The notes beneath the pieces were generated by a model. The model was not told where the DNA came from. It saw only the letters and a list, made by a program, of their open reading frames with translations, and searched no databases. A stretch of 5,011 bases of DNA from Candidatus Pacearchaeota archaeon. Lineage in GTDB: Archaea; Nanobdellota; Nanobdellia; Pacearchaeales; UBA284. The stretch's first letter is position 1, and every line of letters begins with the position of its first letter. The stretch spans positions 1-5,011 of the forward strand of contig JAIMAW010000036.1 of assembly GCA_023511755.1 (NCBI GenBank). Direction: 5' to 3'. A program made the translations under genes and the position numbers. This document shows positions 1 to 5,011 of this stretch, piece after piece.

Positions 1-302
1 GTGTTTGTCCAGTTGCCTTTCGTGTCACCAGAACCGTGGCATCCGCTCCCTACAGTCCCATTGCCAGGATGTAGTACAGCAAAAGCATAGCCTGGTGTGA
101 CATGACCGCTACCAAAGCCGCAGTAAGGCTGCGTCACATTAATCTGGGTCTTTCCAGTTATTGTAACATTGACATAGCCTGTCTGCAAGCCAGTTATCCC
201 TGTCAGCTGCCCAACCTTGCTAAGGCTGTACCAAGTGCCAATGACAGTCACCAAAATAGCTATCACCAACAAGAAAGCCAAGAACTTGTTTGATACGTCC
301 AT
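1..302 (-). CDS. Membrane-anchored extracellular protein of unknown function, N-terminal part (runs off left edge)
   Basis: The minus-strand reading frame opens at ATG 302-300 and is still open at base 1, giving 100 complete codons. Residues 1-6 (MDVSNK) are a short polar start. Residues 7-23 form one hydrophobic segment (FLAFLLVIAILVTVIGT), either a signal anchor or an uncleaved signal peptide. The rest is polar, Gly/Thr-rich and carries N-X-T sequons at Asn45, Asn55, Asn81 and Asn97, plus Cys61 and Cys89, as expected of a protein outside the membrane. The stretch SKVGQLTGITGLQTGYVNVTI resembles the start of surface proteins common in small-genome archaea; that likeness is from memory, not a search. 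A purine-rich ribosome site lies 11 bases ahead of the ATG and a good TATA box lies further up, so the start is well supported. Function is unknown because most of the protein is missing. A pilin is less likely, as no KG or RG prepilin cleavage site precedes the hydrophobic stretch. Confidence 0.75.
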   Translation of the reverse strand, partial: MDVSNKFLAFLLVIAILVTVIGTWYSLSKVGQLTGITGLQTGYVNVTITGKTQINVTQPYCGFGSGHVTPGYAFAVLHPGNGTVGSGCHGSGDTKGNWTN

Positions 303-313
303 TTTTTCTATTT

Positions 314-320
314 CTCCTCT
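314..320 (-). promoter_or_regulatory. Ribosome binding site of the surface-protein gene
   Basis: On the minus strand the bases read AGAGGAG, ending 11 bases before ATG 302. This matches the archaeal 16S anti-Shine-Dalgarno (CCUCC). It is the only strong Shine-Dalgarno site I see before a main gene here, and it agrees with a leader of about 40 bases predicted from the TATA box. It fixes the start of the minus-strand gene. Confidence 0.65.
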
Positions 321-364
321 TTTAAGAGTTATTCTTTATGTTCGTAGGAAGGATGGCAGTTAGC

Positions 365-372
365 TTTATAAA
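365..372. promoter_or_regulatory. Palindromic TATA box serving two divergent genes
   Basis: TTTATAAA is its own reverse complement and sits between two divergent genes. Read on plus, its centre is about 25 bases before argS ATG 394, which places the transcript start at or next to that ATG. Read on minus, it is preceded by a purine-rich GAGAAAAAG, a good BRE, and predicts a start near 342, leaving a leader of about 40 bases that contains the Shine-Dalgarno site. The plus-side BRE (AGTTAGC) is weaker, so the minus direction may be stronger. Transcript starts are inferred from the usual archaeal spacing of about 26 bases. Confidence 0.6.
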
Positions 373-393
373 CTTTTTCTCCCTTGCCTCTGA

Positions 394-2103
394 ATGGAAA
401 TTGAAGAGGTGATAAAAAGGGCGGTTATCAAGGCTGCTAAGCCCATTGTCTTGAAAAAAGATGATGTCATGGTCGAGAGGCCTGTTGGCAAGTCAGAGAA
501 GTTCGGCGATTATGCCTTGCCATGTTTTGACTTTGCGAGGAGGATGAAAAAAGACCCCAAGAAGATTGCTGAGGAGCTAGCGGATAAGTTAAACAAGGCG
601 TTGCCGAAAGGAATTGCAAAAGCAATAGCCGTTGGTGGTTACGTCAATTTTTCTGTCGATAAATCTGCTTTTTTGCAGGCCACTGTAGAAAAGATCTTGG
701 CTGAGAAAGAAAAGTACGGCTCGCTGCAGTTGAAGGGCAAGGCGCTCATCGAGCATACGAGCATCAATCCCAATGCTTCGCCGCATGTCGGCCGTGTGAG
801 AAGCGCAATTATAGGGGATATCTTAGCCAGATTACTAAAATTTCATGGCTACAATACAGAGATACACTATTATGTAAACGATGTAAGCAAACAGATAGCG
901 CTGTTATTATTGGCGGCAAAGGGCAATGAAAGTTTTGATGATCTGCTTAACTTGTATGTAGCGATGGCCGGGAGAATGGAGGCTGAGCCGGAGCTAGAAC
1001 AAAAAGTCTTCGAGATTCTTGAAAAAGTAGAGTCAAAGGACAAGGAGACCTTGGACAAGTTGAACAAACTTGTTAAAGTAGCGGTGGAGGGACAAAAAAA
1101 GATTTTGGCCCGCCTCGGAATTTTCTATGATTTTTTTGATTATGAGTCAATGTATTTAAAAACAAATAGACTAAAAGAAATTTTGAAACAGCTTGAAAAA
1201 ACAAAACGCCTGAAAAAAGATGTTGAGGGCCGCACTATTCTTGACCAAAGCAGGATGAAATGGCATTTCGAAAATGAGATGAAATCTCCAATATTAGTGT
1301 TAACAAGAAGCGATGGCACTGGTTTATATCCGTTGCGCGATATCGCTTATACAATTGATAAATTAAAAATTGCTCCGACGAACATTATTGTGCTGGGAGA
1401 AGACCAGAAACTTTATTTCAAACAACTCAGTGCGGCACTGGAGCTTCTTGGCTATATTGCGCCTCGCGTGGTCCACTATTCTCATATTCTGCTCGCCACT
1501 AAGAAAGGAGCAAAGAGAATGGCCACAAGAAGAGGAGAAGTAGTTCTTGTGAGCGATTTTATCAAGGAGGCGATAAAAAAAGCCGAAGCCGAGGTTAGAA
1601 AAAGAAAACGAGAAAGCAAAGTCAACTTGAAGAAAGTTTCCGAAGCTATTGGGATAGGCGCAGTTCGTTATAGCATCGCTAAAGTTGAACAGAACAAGAG
1701 CATTATTTTTGACTGGCAAGAAGCCCTGAACTTCGAAGGAAACAGCGCACCCTATTTGCAATATAGCTATGCAAGAGCCTCGAGCATTTTGAAGAAAGCT
1801 GGAGAAGCCAAGGAAGGCGAGGCGAGCTACGAAAATATCGACGATAAAGAATACGCTTTGGCAAGAGAGATGGCCTCGTTTAGAGAAATAGCCGGGTCAG
1901 CCCTGGACCAATTAAGGCCGCATTTACTTTGTAATTATTCCTATCGACTTGCGCAAACTTTCAATGATTTCTATGAATCTTGTCCAGTACTCAATGCAAA
2001 GGCAGGAGTAAAGGAAAGACGCATGCTACTAGTCCGAGCATTCAAACAAGTCTTGGCAAATGCGCTTAACTTGATGGGCGTGCCCTTGCTCGAGGCTATG
2101 TGA
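394..2103 (+). CDS. argS: Arginyl-tRNA synthetase
   Basis: A class I aminoacyl-tRNA synthetase of 569 residues that joins arginine to tRNA-Arg in the cytoplasm using ATP, for translation. The order of parts is complete. An N-terminal tRNA-binding Add1-type domain spans about 1-105 (VERPVGKSEKFGDYALPCFDFAR). The catalytic Rossmann domain follows, with the HIGH-like signature HVGR at 131-134 inside NPNASPHVGRVRSAIIGD, YVND at 160-163, and the arginine-family segment SDGTGLYPLRDIAYT at 306-320. The KMSKS-like loop is RMATRRG at 375-381. The all-helical DALR anticodon-binding domain runs from about 450 (NSAPYLQYSYAR) to the end (NLMGVPLLEAM), typical of a full C terminus. Length is normal for the family. 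No Shine-Dalgarno site precedes ATG 394 and a TATA box lies about 25 bases upstream, so the mRNA is probably leaderless. Oddities: the last His of HIGH is Arg, and the first Lys of KMSKS is Arg. A T-rich stop follows, so the gene is likely transcribed alone. Identification is secure. Confidence 0.97.
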   Translation: MEIEEVIKRAVIKAAKPIVLKKDDVMVERPVGKSEKFGDYALPCFDFARRMKKDPKKIAEELADKLNKALPKGIAKAIAVGGYVNFSVDKSAFLQATVEKILAEKEKYGSLQLKGKALIEHTSINPNASPHVGRVRSAIIGDILARLLKFHGYNTEIHYYVNDVSKQIALLLLAAKGNESFDDLLNLYVAMAGRMEAEPELEQKVFEILEKVESKDKETLDKLNKLVKVAVEGQKKILARLGIFYDFFDYESMYLKTNRLKEILKQLEKTKRLKKDVEGRTILDQSRMKWHFENEMKSPILVLTRSDGTGLYPLRDIAYTIDKLKIAPTNIIVLGEDQKLYFKQLSAALELLGYIAPRVVHYSHILLATKKGAKRMATRRGEVVLVSDFIKEAIKKAEAEVRKRKRESKVNLKKVSEAIGIGAVRYSIAKVEQNKSIIFDWQEALNFEGNSAPYLQYSYARASSILKKAGEAKEGEASYENIDDKEYALAREMASFREIAGSALDQLRPHLLCNYSYRLAQTFNDFYESCPVLNAKAGVKERRMLLVRAFKQVLANALNLMGVPLLEAM

Positions 2104-2108
2104 GGGTA

Positions 2109-2140
2109 TTCTTATTACTTTTTGCTCTCTATTTTTATAT
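2109..2140 (+). terminator. T-rich terminator after argS
   Basis: Beginning five bases after the TGA, this stretch is very T-rich on the plus strand, with two runs of five Ts (2119-2123 and 2132-2136). Such tracts are the usual signal that stops archaeal RNA polymerase, with no hairpin needed. A short inverted repeat, CCAAT/ATTGG (2142-2146 and 2152-2156), and a run of seven Ts at 2166-2172 follow and could act as a backup. Confidence 0.55.
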
Positions 2141-2202
2141 CCCAATATAACATTGGTAGAAAGAGTTTTTTTGTGATCGCCAATGATTCATCAACTATCA
2201 GT

Positions 2203-2343
2203 TCATTTCTTTTTTCTCGCTTTCTTCTTTGCCAATGCAAGTTTTATCAATTTATTTACTTTGGATGCTTTGCTTTTTTTGCTTGCACCTCTTGATTTTT
2301 TCTTTACTTTCTTGCTTCTTCGTGCTTCTTTCCTTTTTGCCAT
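2203..2343 (-). CDS. Hypothetical lysine-rich small basic protein (46 aa)
   Basis: ATG 2343-2341 to TGA 2205-2203 on the minus strand gives 46 residues, beginning MAKRKEARRSKKVKKK and ending KKKARKKK. More than half of the residues are Lys or Arg. The only hydrophobic patch is VNKLIKLALA in the second half, which could form one amphipathic helix. Such a protein would bind nucleic acid by charge, much like a histone-H1 or ribosomal-protein tail; this is inferred from composition only. A weak ribosome site (GTGA) lies nine bases before the ATG. The frame continues upstream, across one TGA at 2355-2353, into a coding-like stretch that itself ends in lysines. The 46 residues may therefore be the severed C-terminal tail of a larger broken gene rather than a gene of their own. 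I do not recognise a family. Confidence 0.35.
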   Translation of the reverse strand: MAKRKEARRSKKVKKKSRGASKKSKASKVNKLIKLALAKKKARKKK

Positions 2344-2352
2344 TCTTTTTAG

Positions 2353-2544
2353 TCACTTTTTATTTTTCACTTTTTTGATAGTAATGAACATGAGCTGACA
2401 TCTGGACTCGGTGAAGAAAGTGCCTTGAGCACCGACCAACTTAAATCTTAACCTATCGGTCTGCTTGAAGGTTATCTTCTTCGCCCCATAACTAAGCTTA
2501 ACAAGTGCAGGTTTCGTATGGTGAGTTATAGTCCAGTCACCATA
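2353..2544 (-). pseudogene. Possible gene remnant upstream of, and in frame with, the lysine-rich ORF
   Basis: On the minus strand, 63 codons are open from the base after a TAA (2547-2545) to a TGA (2355-2353). The translation reads like protein, with alternating strand-like stretches (KPALVKLSYGAKKITFKQTD, then RLRFKLVGAQGTFFTESR) and a basic end (IKKVKNKK). There is no ATG or GTG before residue 52, and the only early alternative is a TTG at codon 36, so it cannot be translated whole as it stands. A second minus-strand frame just upstream is also protein-like (GCPEKDATIIASAKCLAIN, TAA at 2528-2526) and overlaps the first few codons. A third frame opens at ATG 2611, right after a predicted transcript start, and stops after 12 codons. 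Two frameshifts and one nonsense codon would join all of these to the lysine-rich ORF. That pattern fits a decayed gene, but chance open frames are not excluded. Family unknown. Confidence 0.3.
2517..2544. repeat. 8-bp perfect inverted repeat (hairpin)
   Basis: TATGGTGA (2517-2524) pairs exactly with TCACCATA (2537-2544) around a 12-base loop. It is separated by one base from the next hairpin, so the two could stack in an RNA. No T-run follows, so it does not look like a terminator. It lies where two minus-strand reading frames overlap. Confidence 0.5.
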
Positions 2545-2545
2545 T

Positions 2546-2575
2546 TAATAGCTAAACACTTGGCAGAGGCTATTA
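2546..2575. repeat. 7-bp perfect inverted repeat (hairpin)
   Basis: TAATAGC (2546-2552) pairs exactly with GCTATTA (2569-2575) around a 16-base loop. It directly follows the 8-bp hairpin at 2517-2544. Function unknown. It could be part of a structured RNA or 5' leader, or could arise by chance in a region of this size. Confidence 0.45.
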
Positions 2576-2640
2576 TGGTAGCATCCTTTTCAGGACAACC
2601 GAAATGTCCATTGTCAGCTAATTTAAAAGAGAAATGAAAG

Positions 2641-2648
2641 TATATAAG
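2641..2648. promoter_or_regulatory. TATA box in the intergenic region
   Basis: TATATAAG on the plus strand is preceded by the purine-rich GAAATGAAAG, a good BRE match, and predicts a plus transcript start near 2670. That would give the methylthiotransferase mRNA a leader of about 59 bases. Read on the minus strand (CTTATATA) it predicts a start near 2618, just ahead of ATG 2611 in the decayed-gene region. Direction and use are inferred from motif quality and spacing only. Confidence 0.5.
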
Positions 2649-2694
2649 TTTAAGGTACCATTTAATAGTTAATACAACAGAGAAGCTAGAAAGA

Positions 2695-2708
2695 ATAAAT
2701 TAAAAAAT
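2695..2708 (+). promoter_or_regulatory. Proximal AT-rich promoter-like element before the methylthiotransferase gene
   Basis: ATAAATTAAAAAAT is centred about 25-30 bases before ATG 2729, which is the position a TATA box would take for a leaderless transcript. The sequence is a weaker match than TATATAAG at 2641. Either or both may be used. The lack of a Shine-Dalgarno site before 2729 favours this leaderless option. Confidence 0.3.
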
Positions 2709-2728
2709 TGCCTCTTTTTGTTAATTGT

Positions 2729-4060
2729 ATGTTCAATGTTTATATTGAAACCTATGGTTGTAGCGCAAACCAGAGCAACGCCGAGATAATCAAAGGCATT
2801 CTTGCTAGCAGAGGCTTCAATATTGTTAATAATGGAAAAATTGCCGACGTTGTTGTCCTGAATACGTGTATTGTTAAAGGGCCAACACTCAAGAAAATGG
2901 AGGCAAGAATCAAGGCTCTGTCGGCCAGGAAGCTTGTTGTTGCCGGCTGCATGCCAGAAGTTTATGCTGATAGGATAAAGAAACTTGCGCCCAAGGCATC
3001 GATTGTTAGCGTTCATCACATTAGGGAGATTGCGCGAGTTGTGAAAGAGGTTCTTGATGGCAAGCAAGTTTTTCTTGTTGGCAAAACCAAAGAGATAAAG
3101 TTGAATCTGCCGCGCATGCCTAGACAGAAATTAGTTGGAATAACCCAGATCGCGCATGGCTGTATCCATAGTTGCGCTTACTGCATCGTAAAACTTGTTA
3201 AAGGTCCGCTTTTTTCCTATCCCCGCGATGTTATATTGAAAGACATCAAAAATATGCTGAGACAAGGTTGTAAAGAAATATGGCTAACATCGCAAGATAA
3301 TGCTTGCTATGGCTGCGACAGGGGCAAACACGAGTTGCCTTTATTGTTGAAAGAAATTTTCAAAATCAAGGGCAAATTTTTCATCAGGATAGGCATGATG
3401 CATCCTTTGAGTTTGATGCCCATTCTTGATGAGATGCTCGAGTGCTACGGGAACGAGAAAATGTTTAAGTTTTTGCATTTGCCAGTTCAAAGCGGGTCAG
3501 ATAGAATCCTGAAAATGATGGGCAGAGGCTATAACGTAAAGGATTTCCTCTTTATTGTTAAAAAATTTCGCGATGCATTTCCTGAAATGGTGTTAAGCAC
3601 GGACGTTATCGTTGGTTTCCCTGGCGAGTCCGATGAAGATTTCAGAAAGACACTCGGGCTCGTGAAAAAGACAAGGCCGGACATTATTAACATCTCAAAA
3701 TTCTGGCCGATGCCCGGTACAAAGGCGGCGAGAATGAAACAGCTGGGAGCGGAAAAAATAAAGAAACGGGCAATTGAGCTGATGAGGTTGCATGAGAAGA
3801 TTGCACTCGAGCAGAACAGGAGGTGGATTGGTAAAAAGGCTAGTGTTCTGATTGATGACAAAGGCTTCGGGAACTCGTGGATAGCGAGGATGGGGAACTA
3901 TAAACTTGTAATTATTAAAAACAAAGAGGGTCCTGGAAATTTTCTCGGCAAGAGTTTTGAGGTTGAGATTAAAGAAGCGACTAGCCACTATTTGATAGGG
4001 ACCTTGGTAGCTACAAATAACAAAAGATACAAAGAACACAGCTGGAAGAACAGCTCCTAA
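2729..4060 (+). CDS. mtaB: tRNA t6A37 methylthiotransferase, archaeal MtaB type (radical SAM)
   Basis: A 443-residue enzyme that adds a methylthio group to C2 of N6-threonylcarbamoyladenosine at position 37 of ANN-decoding tRNAs, giving ms2t6A, which steadies codon pairing. It uses two 4Fe-4S clusters and S-adenosylmethionine. The N-terminal UPF0004 domain (about 1-110) shows its three cluster cysteines: Cys11 (ETYGCSANQSNAE), Cys47 (NTCIVKG) and Cys74 (AGCMPE). The radical-SAM core has CxxxCxxC at Cys145, Cys149 and Cys152 (HGCIHSCAYC), then LTSQD at 186-190, LPVQSGSDRIL at 251-261 and DVIVGFPGES at 292-301. A TRAM RNA-binding domain fills about 365-427. Length is normal. The start is set at ATG 2729 because IETYGC then sits close to the N terminus as in relatives; an in-frame TTG at 2708 would add seven residues without a better ribosome site. 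Substrate is assigned by family (archaeal MiaB-like B group); other MiaB-type enzymes are less likely. It converges on the regulator downstream. Confidence 0.93.
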   Translation: MFNVYIETYGCSANQSNAEIIKGILASRGFNIVNNGKIADVVVLNTCIVKGPTLKKMEARIKALSARKLVVAGCMPEVYADRIKKLAPKASIVSVHHIREIARVVKEVLDGKQVFLVGKTKEIKLNLPRMPRQKLVGITQIAHGCIHSCAYCIVKLVKGPLFSYPRDVILKDIKNMLRQGCKEIWLTSQDNACYGCDRGKHELPLLLKEIFKIKGKFFIRIGMMHPLSLMPILDEMLECYGNEKMFKFLHLPVQSGSDRILKMMGRGYNVKDFLFIVKKFRDAFPEMVLSTDVIVGFPGESDEDFRKTLGLVKKTRPDIINISKFWPMPGTKAARMKQLGAEKIKKRAIELMRLHEKIALEQNRRWIGKKASVLIDDKGFGNSWIARMGNYKLVIIKNKEGPGNFLGKSFEVEIKEATSHYLIGTLVATNNKRYKEHSWKNSS

Positions 4061-4067
4061 ATTAGAT

Positions 4068-4104
4068 AAAAAGGACAGAGAAGATGCGCTCTTTGGTCCT
4101 TTTT
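4068..4104. terminator. Bidirectional hairpin terminator between convergent genes
   Basis: AAAAAGGAC (4068-4076) pairs exactly with GTCCTTTTT (4096-4104). An inner AGAG/CTCT pair (4077-4080 with 4089-4092) extends the stem above a three-base bulge and closes an 8-base loop. It begins seven bases after the methylthiotransferase stop codon and has a T-run on the 3' side in either direction, so it can end transcripts of both converging genes. A further run of six Ts (4114-4119) adds to the stop on the plus strand. Confidence 0.7.
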
Positions 4105-4147
4105 CCTTACCCCTTTTTTGTTTCAAACAGACCTGGCTTTTTTACTT

Positions 4148-4966
4148 TCACTTCACTTTAACTTTGTTCAACGGTTCCATCGACTGCCAACTCGCAGAAA
4201 AAATCTGGCTTACTGCGCTCGCAAAGAAGGGACTGTTGACCCAAACCCCAACATCATAGTTCGGGTGGACTTCCTCGTCGTCGAGAACCATAAACATCAT
4301 CTCCTTGTTGTCGGCTATGGCGAATCTCGCCTTGAACTTGCCATTTCTGATCTCTGCGAATTTTGCTAGTTCCTTGGCAGCCTTCAAGTTCTTTGGTGTT
4401 ATCGGAGCAGCTATTCTTATGGCAACTCCTCTTTTCCTTGCCTTCTCAATCGCTGACTTGAGAGCCTCGAATTTTCTGATGAGGTCCTCTGCTGTTGTTG
4501 CAATTGTAACGTTCTTGCTGGCATTCCTTATCATCATGTCTAAATGGTTGTATATGTTGTGTCTCCCACGTATAGCGCCGCTCAAGTCCGTAGGCTCGAT
4601 GTATTTTATACCATTTGTATAAAGATTTCCAAGCTCATCAAGGATATCGCTTCCTTTTAGCTCGTCCAGTCTCTTGGACATATCCATTGCGTCTCTTACC
4701 ACGTTCCTTTTGACTCTCTCGACCACCTCTGTTGGTTTCAGGGCCACGAACTTAATCGGCTTTCCCAGCTTCATTACCACGAACCCCTTTTTCTCCAATG
4801 ATTCGAGGATATCATAGGTCCTGCTTCTTGGAACGCCAGAAATGTCGCTTAATTCCCCGGCCGTTGACACTCCCCGAGAAAGTAATGCAGTCCATACTCG
4901 TACTTCATAGAGATTTAGGCCAAAAATCTTCCTCAGTCTGCTTAAAAACTCGTCCTTCAAAATCAT
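4148..4966 (-). CDS. TrmB-family transcriptional regulator with PLD-like effector domain
   Basis: A 272-residue DNA-binding regulator. The N-terminal winged helix-turn-helix of the TrmB type spans about 10-78: GLNLYEVRVWTALLSRG is the first helix, AGELSDISGVPRSRTYDIL the helix-turn-helix pair with the recognition helix, and LESLEKKGFVVMKLGKPIKFVAL the wing. Residues about 80-112 are a charged helical linker, probably for dimerisation. The C-terminal half (about 118-265) fits the phospholipase-D-like TrmB effector domain: GAIRGRHNIYNHLDMMI, ASKNVTIATTAEDL, then KSAIEKARKRGVAIRIAAP. No HxKxxxxD catalytic motif is seen, so it is expected to bind a ligand rather than to be an enzyme. Characterised TrmB proteins sense sugars, but the ligand and targets here are unknown and no transporter is adjacent. 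The ATG at 4966 puts the helix-turn-helix at the usual distance from the N terminus. A TATA box and an inverted repeat upstream suggest self-regulation. Family assignment is strong. Confidence 0.92.
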   Translation of the reverse strand: MILKDEFLSRLRKIFGLNLYEVRVWTALLSRGVSTAGELSDISGVPRSRTYDILESLEKKGFVVMKLGKPIKFVALKPTEVVERVKRNVVRDAMDMSKRLDELKGSDILDELGNLYTNGIKYIEPTDLSGAIRGRHNIYNHLDMMIRNASKNVTIATTAEDLIRKFEALKSAIEKARKRGVAIRIAAPITPKNLKAAKELAKFAEIRNGKFKARFAIADNKEMMFMVLDDEEVHPNYDVGVWVNSPFFASAVSQIFSASWQSMEPLNKVKVK

Positions 4967-4986
4967 TTTATTTACTTGAGTATAGT

Positions 4987-4999
4987 GAACTTAGTGTTC
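4987..4999 (-). promoter_or_regulatory. Candidate operator: inverted repeat in the regulator's own promoter
   Basis: On the minus strand, GAACACTAAGTTC has GAAC and GTTC as exact inverted arms around five bases. It lies directly downstream of the TATA box and ahead of the predicted transcript start, where a bound dimer would block RNA polymerase. Auto-repression is inferred from position; the arms are short, so chance is possible. Confidence 0.3.
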
Positions 5000-5007
5000 T
5001 TAATATA
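5000..5007 (-). promoter_or_regulatory. TATA box of the regulator gene
   Basis: On the minus strand the bases read TATATTAA, centred about 37 bases before ATG 4966, predicting a transcript start near 4977 and a leader of about 11 bases. No Shine-Dalgarno site is visible in that short leader, in line with near-leaderless expression. The BRE would lie at or beyond the window edge, so it cannot be fully judged. Confidence 0.5.
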
Positions 5008-5011
5008 GAGT

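Larger units (their letters stand above)
2104..2728. other. Long intergenic region between argS and the methylthiotransferase gene
   Basis: These 625 bases hold no intact gene that I recognise. From left to right they contain: the argS terminator; a minus-strand lysine-rich ORF (2203-2343); a coding-like minus-strand stretch lacking a start (2353-2544); a run of short perfect hairpins between 2408 and 2609; a TATA box at 2641-2648; and a second, AT-rich promoter-like stretch just ahead of the ATG at 2729. I found no intact tRNA, SRP RNA or RNase P RNA signature. Codon-like order on the minus strand suggests a decayed gene, while the hairpins leave room for a structured RNA. Confidence 0.6.

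Noticed and set aside
102..293. Plus-strand ORF of 63 codons opposite the surface-protein gene
   Set aside because: The minus strand has a strong ribosome site, TATA box, membrane anchor and sequons. The plus frame is a shadow with no upstream signals.
1363..1761. Minus-strand ORF of 132 codons inside argS
   Set aside because: It lies wholly within the catalytic and anticodon-domain coding sequence of argS and shows no start signals or recognisable domain.
2183..2398. Plus-strand ORF of 71 codons, rich in Phe and Leu, resembling a membrane peptide
   Set aside because: It is the antisense reading of lysine codons (AAA/AAG read as TTT/CTT) of the minus-strand lysine-rich ORF. It has no promoter or ribosome site.
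2593..2609. Minus-strand 5-bp stem with loop TTTCGGT, resembling an anticodon arm with UCG (arginine)
   Set aside because: No acceptor stem, D-arm or GGTTCRANYCC T-arm can be found on either side, so an intact tRNA is excluded. A split tRNA half has no support.
2518..2637. Plus-strand ORF of 39 codons starting MVSYSPVTILIAKHL
   Set aside because: It has no proper ribosome site or TATA box at the right distance, no recognised family, and overlaps the hairpins. Its open length is within chance.
2400..2640. Possible C/D box guide RNA, SRP RNA or RNase P RNA
   Set aside because: Sequences such as ATGA and CTGA occur but not as a spaced C/D box set, and the conserved cores of SRP and RNase P RNA were not found on either strand.
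3695..4126. Minus-strand ORF of 143 codons opposite the 3' end of the methylthiotransferase gene
   Set aside because: It overlaps the conserved TRAM domain on the other strand and would have to cross the hairpin terminator. No start signal is seen.

Overview
The window looks archaeal, most likely from a DPANN-type or related uncultivated lineage. The evidence is: an archaeal-type threonylcarbamoyl-adenosine tRNA methylthiotransferase; a TrmB-family regulator with a PLD-like effector domain, a family found mainly in archaea; TATA boxes about 25 bases ahead of start codons, giving apparently leaderless mRNAs; T-rich stops; and a signal-anchored, sequon-rich surface protein start. The lineage is inferred from protein style, not from a search. 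Base composition is moderately AT-rich, with no obvious composition break in the main genes.

Layout. Positions 1-302 (minus) hold the first 100 codons of a membrane-anchored extracellular protein that runs off the left edge. It diverges from argS (394-2103, plus), a full-length arginyl-tRNA synthetase. Both can be read from a single palindromic TATA box at 365-372. A T-rich stop follows argS. The stretch 2104-2728 has no intact recognisable gene. It contains a minus-strand lysine-rich small ORF (2203-2343), a coding-like but start-less minus-strand stretch just upstream in the same frame (2353-2544), several perfect hairpins, and a second TATA box (2641-2648). Next is the radical-SAM methylthiotransferase (2729-4060, plus). 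It converges on the TrmB-family regulator (4148-4966, minus), with a hairpin flanked by U-tracts between them that can end transcription from both sides. The right edge (4967-5011) is the regulator's own promoter, with a small inverted repeat.

Function. The two large plus-strand genes both serve translation: one charges tRNA-Arg, the other modifies A37 of ANN-decoding tRNAs. They are not an operon, because a terminator and a 625-base gap separate them. The regulator's target cannot be told from this window. I see no clear new system. The least explained region is 2200-2650, which may be a decayed lysine-tailed gene, a structured RNA, or both.
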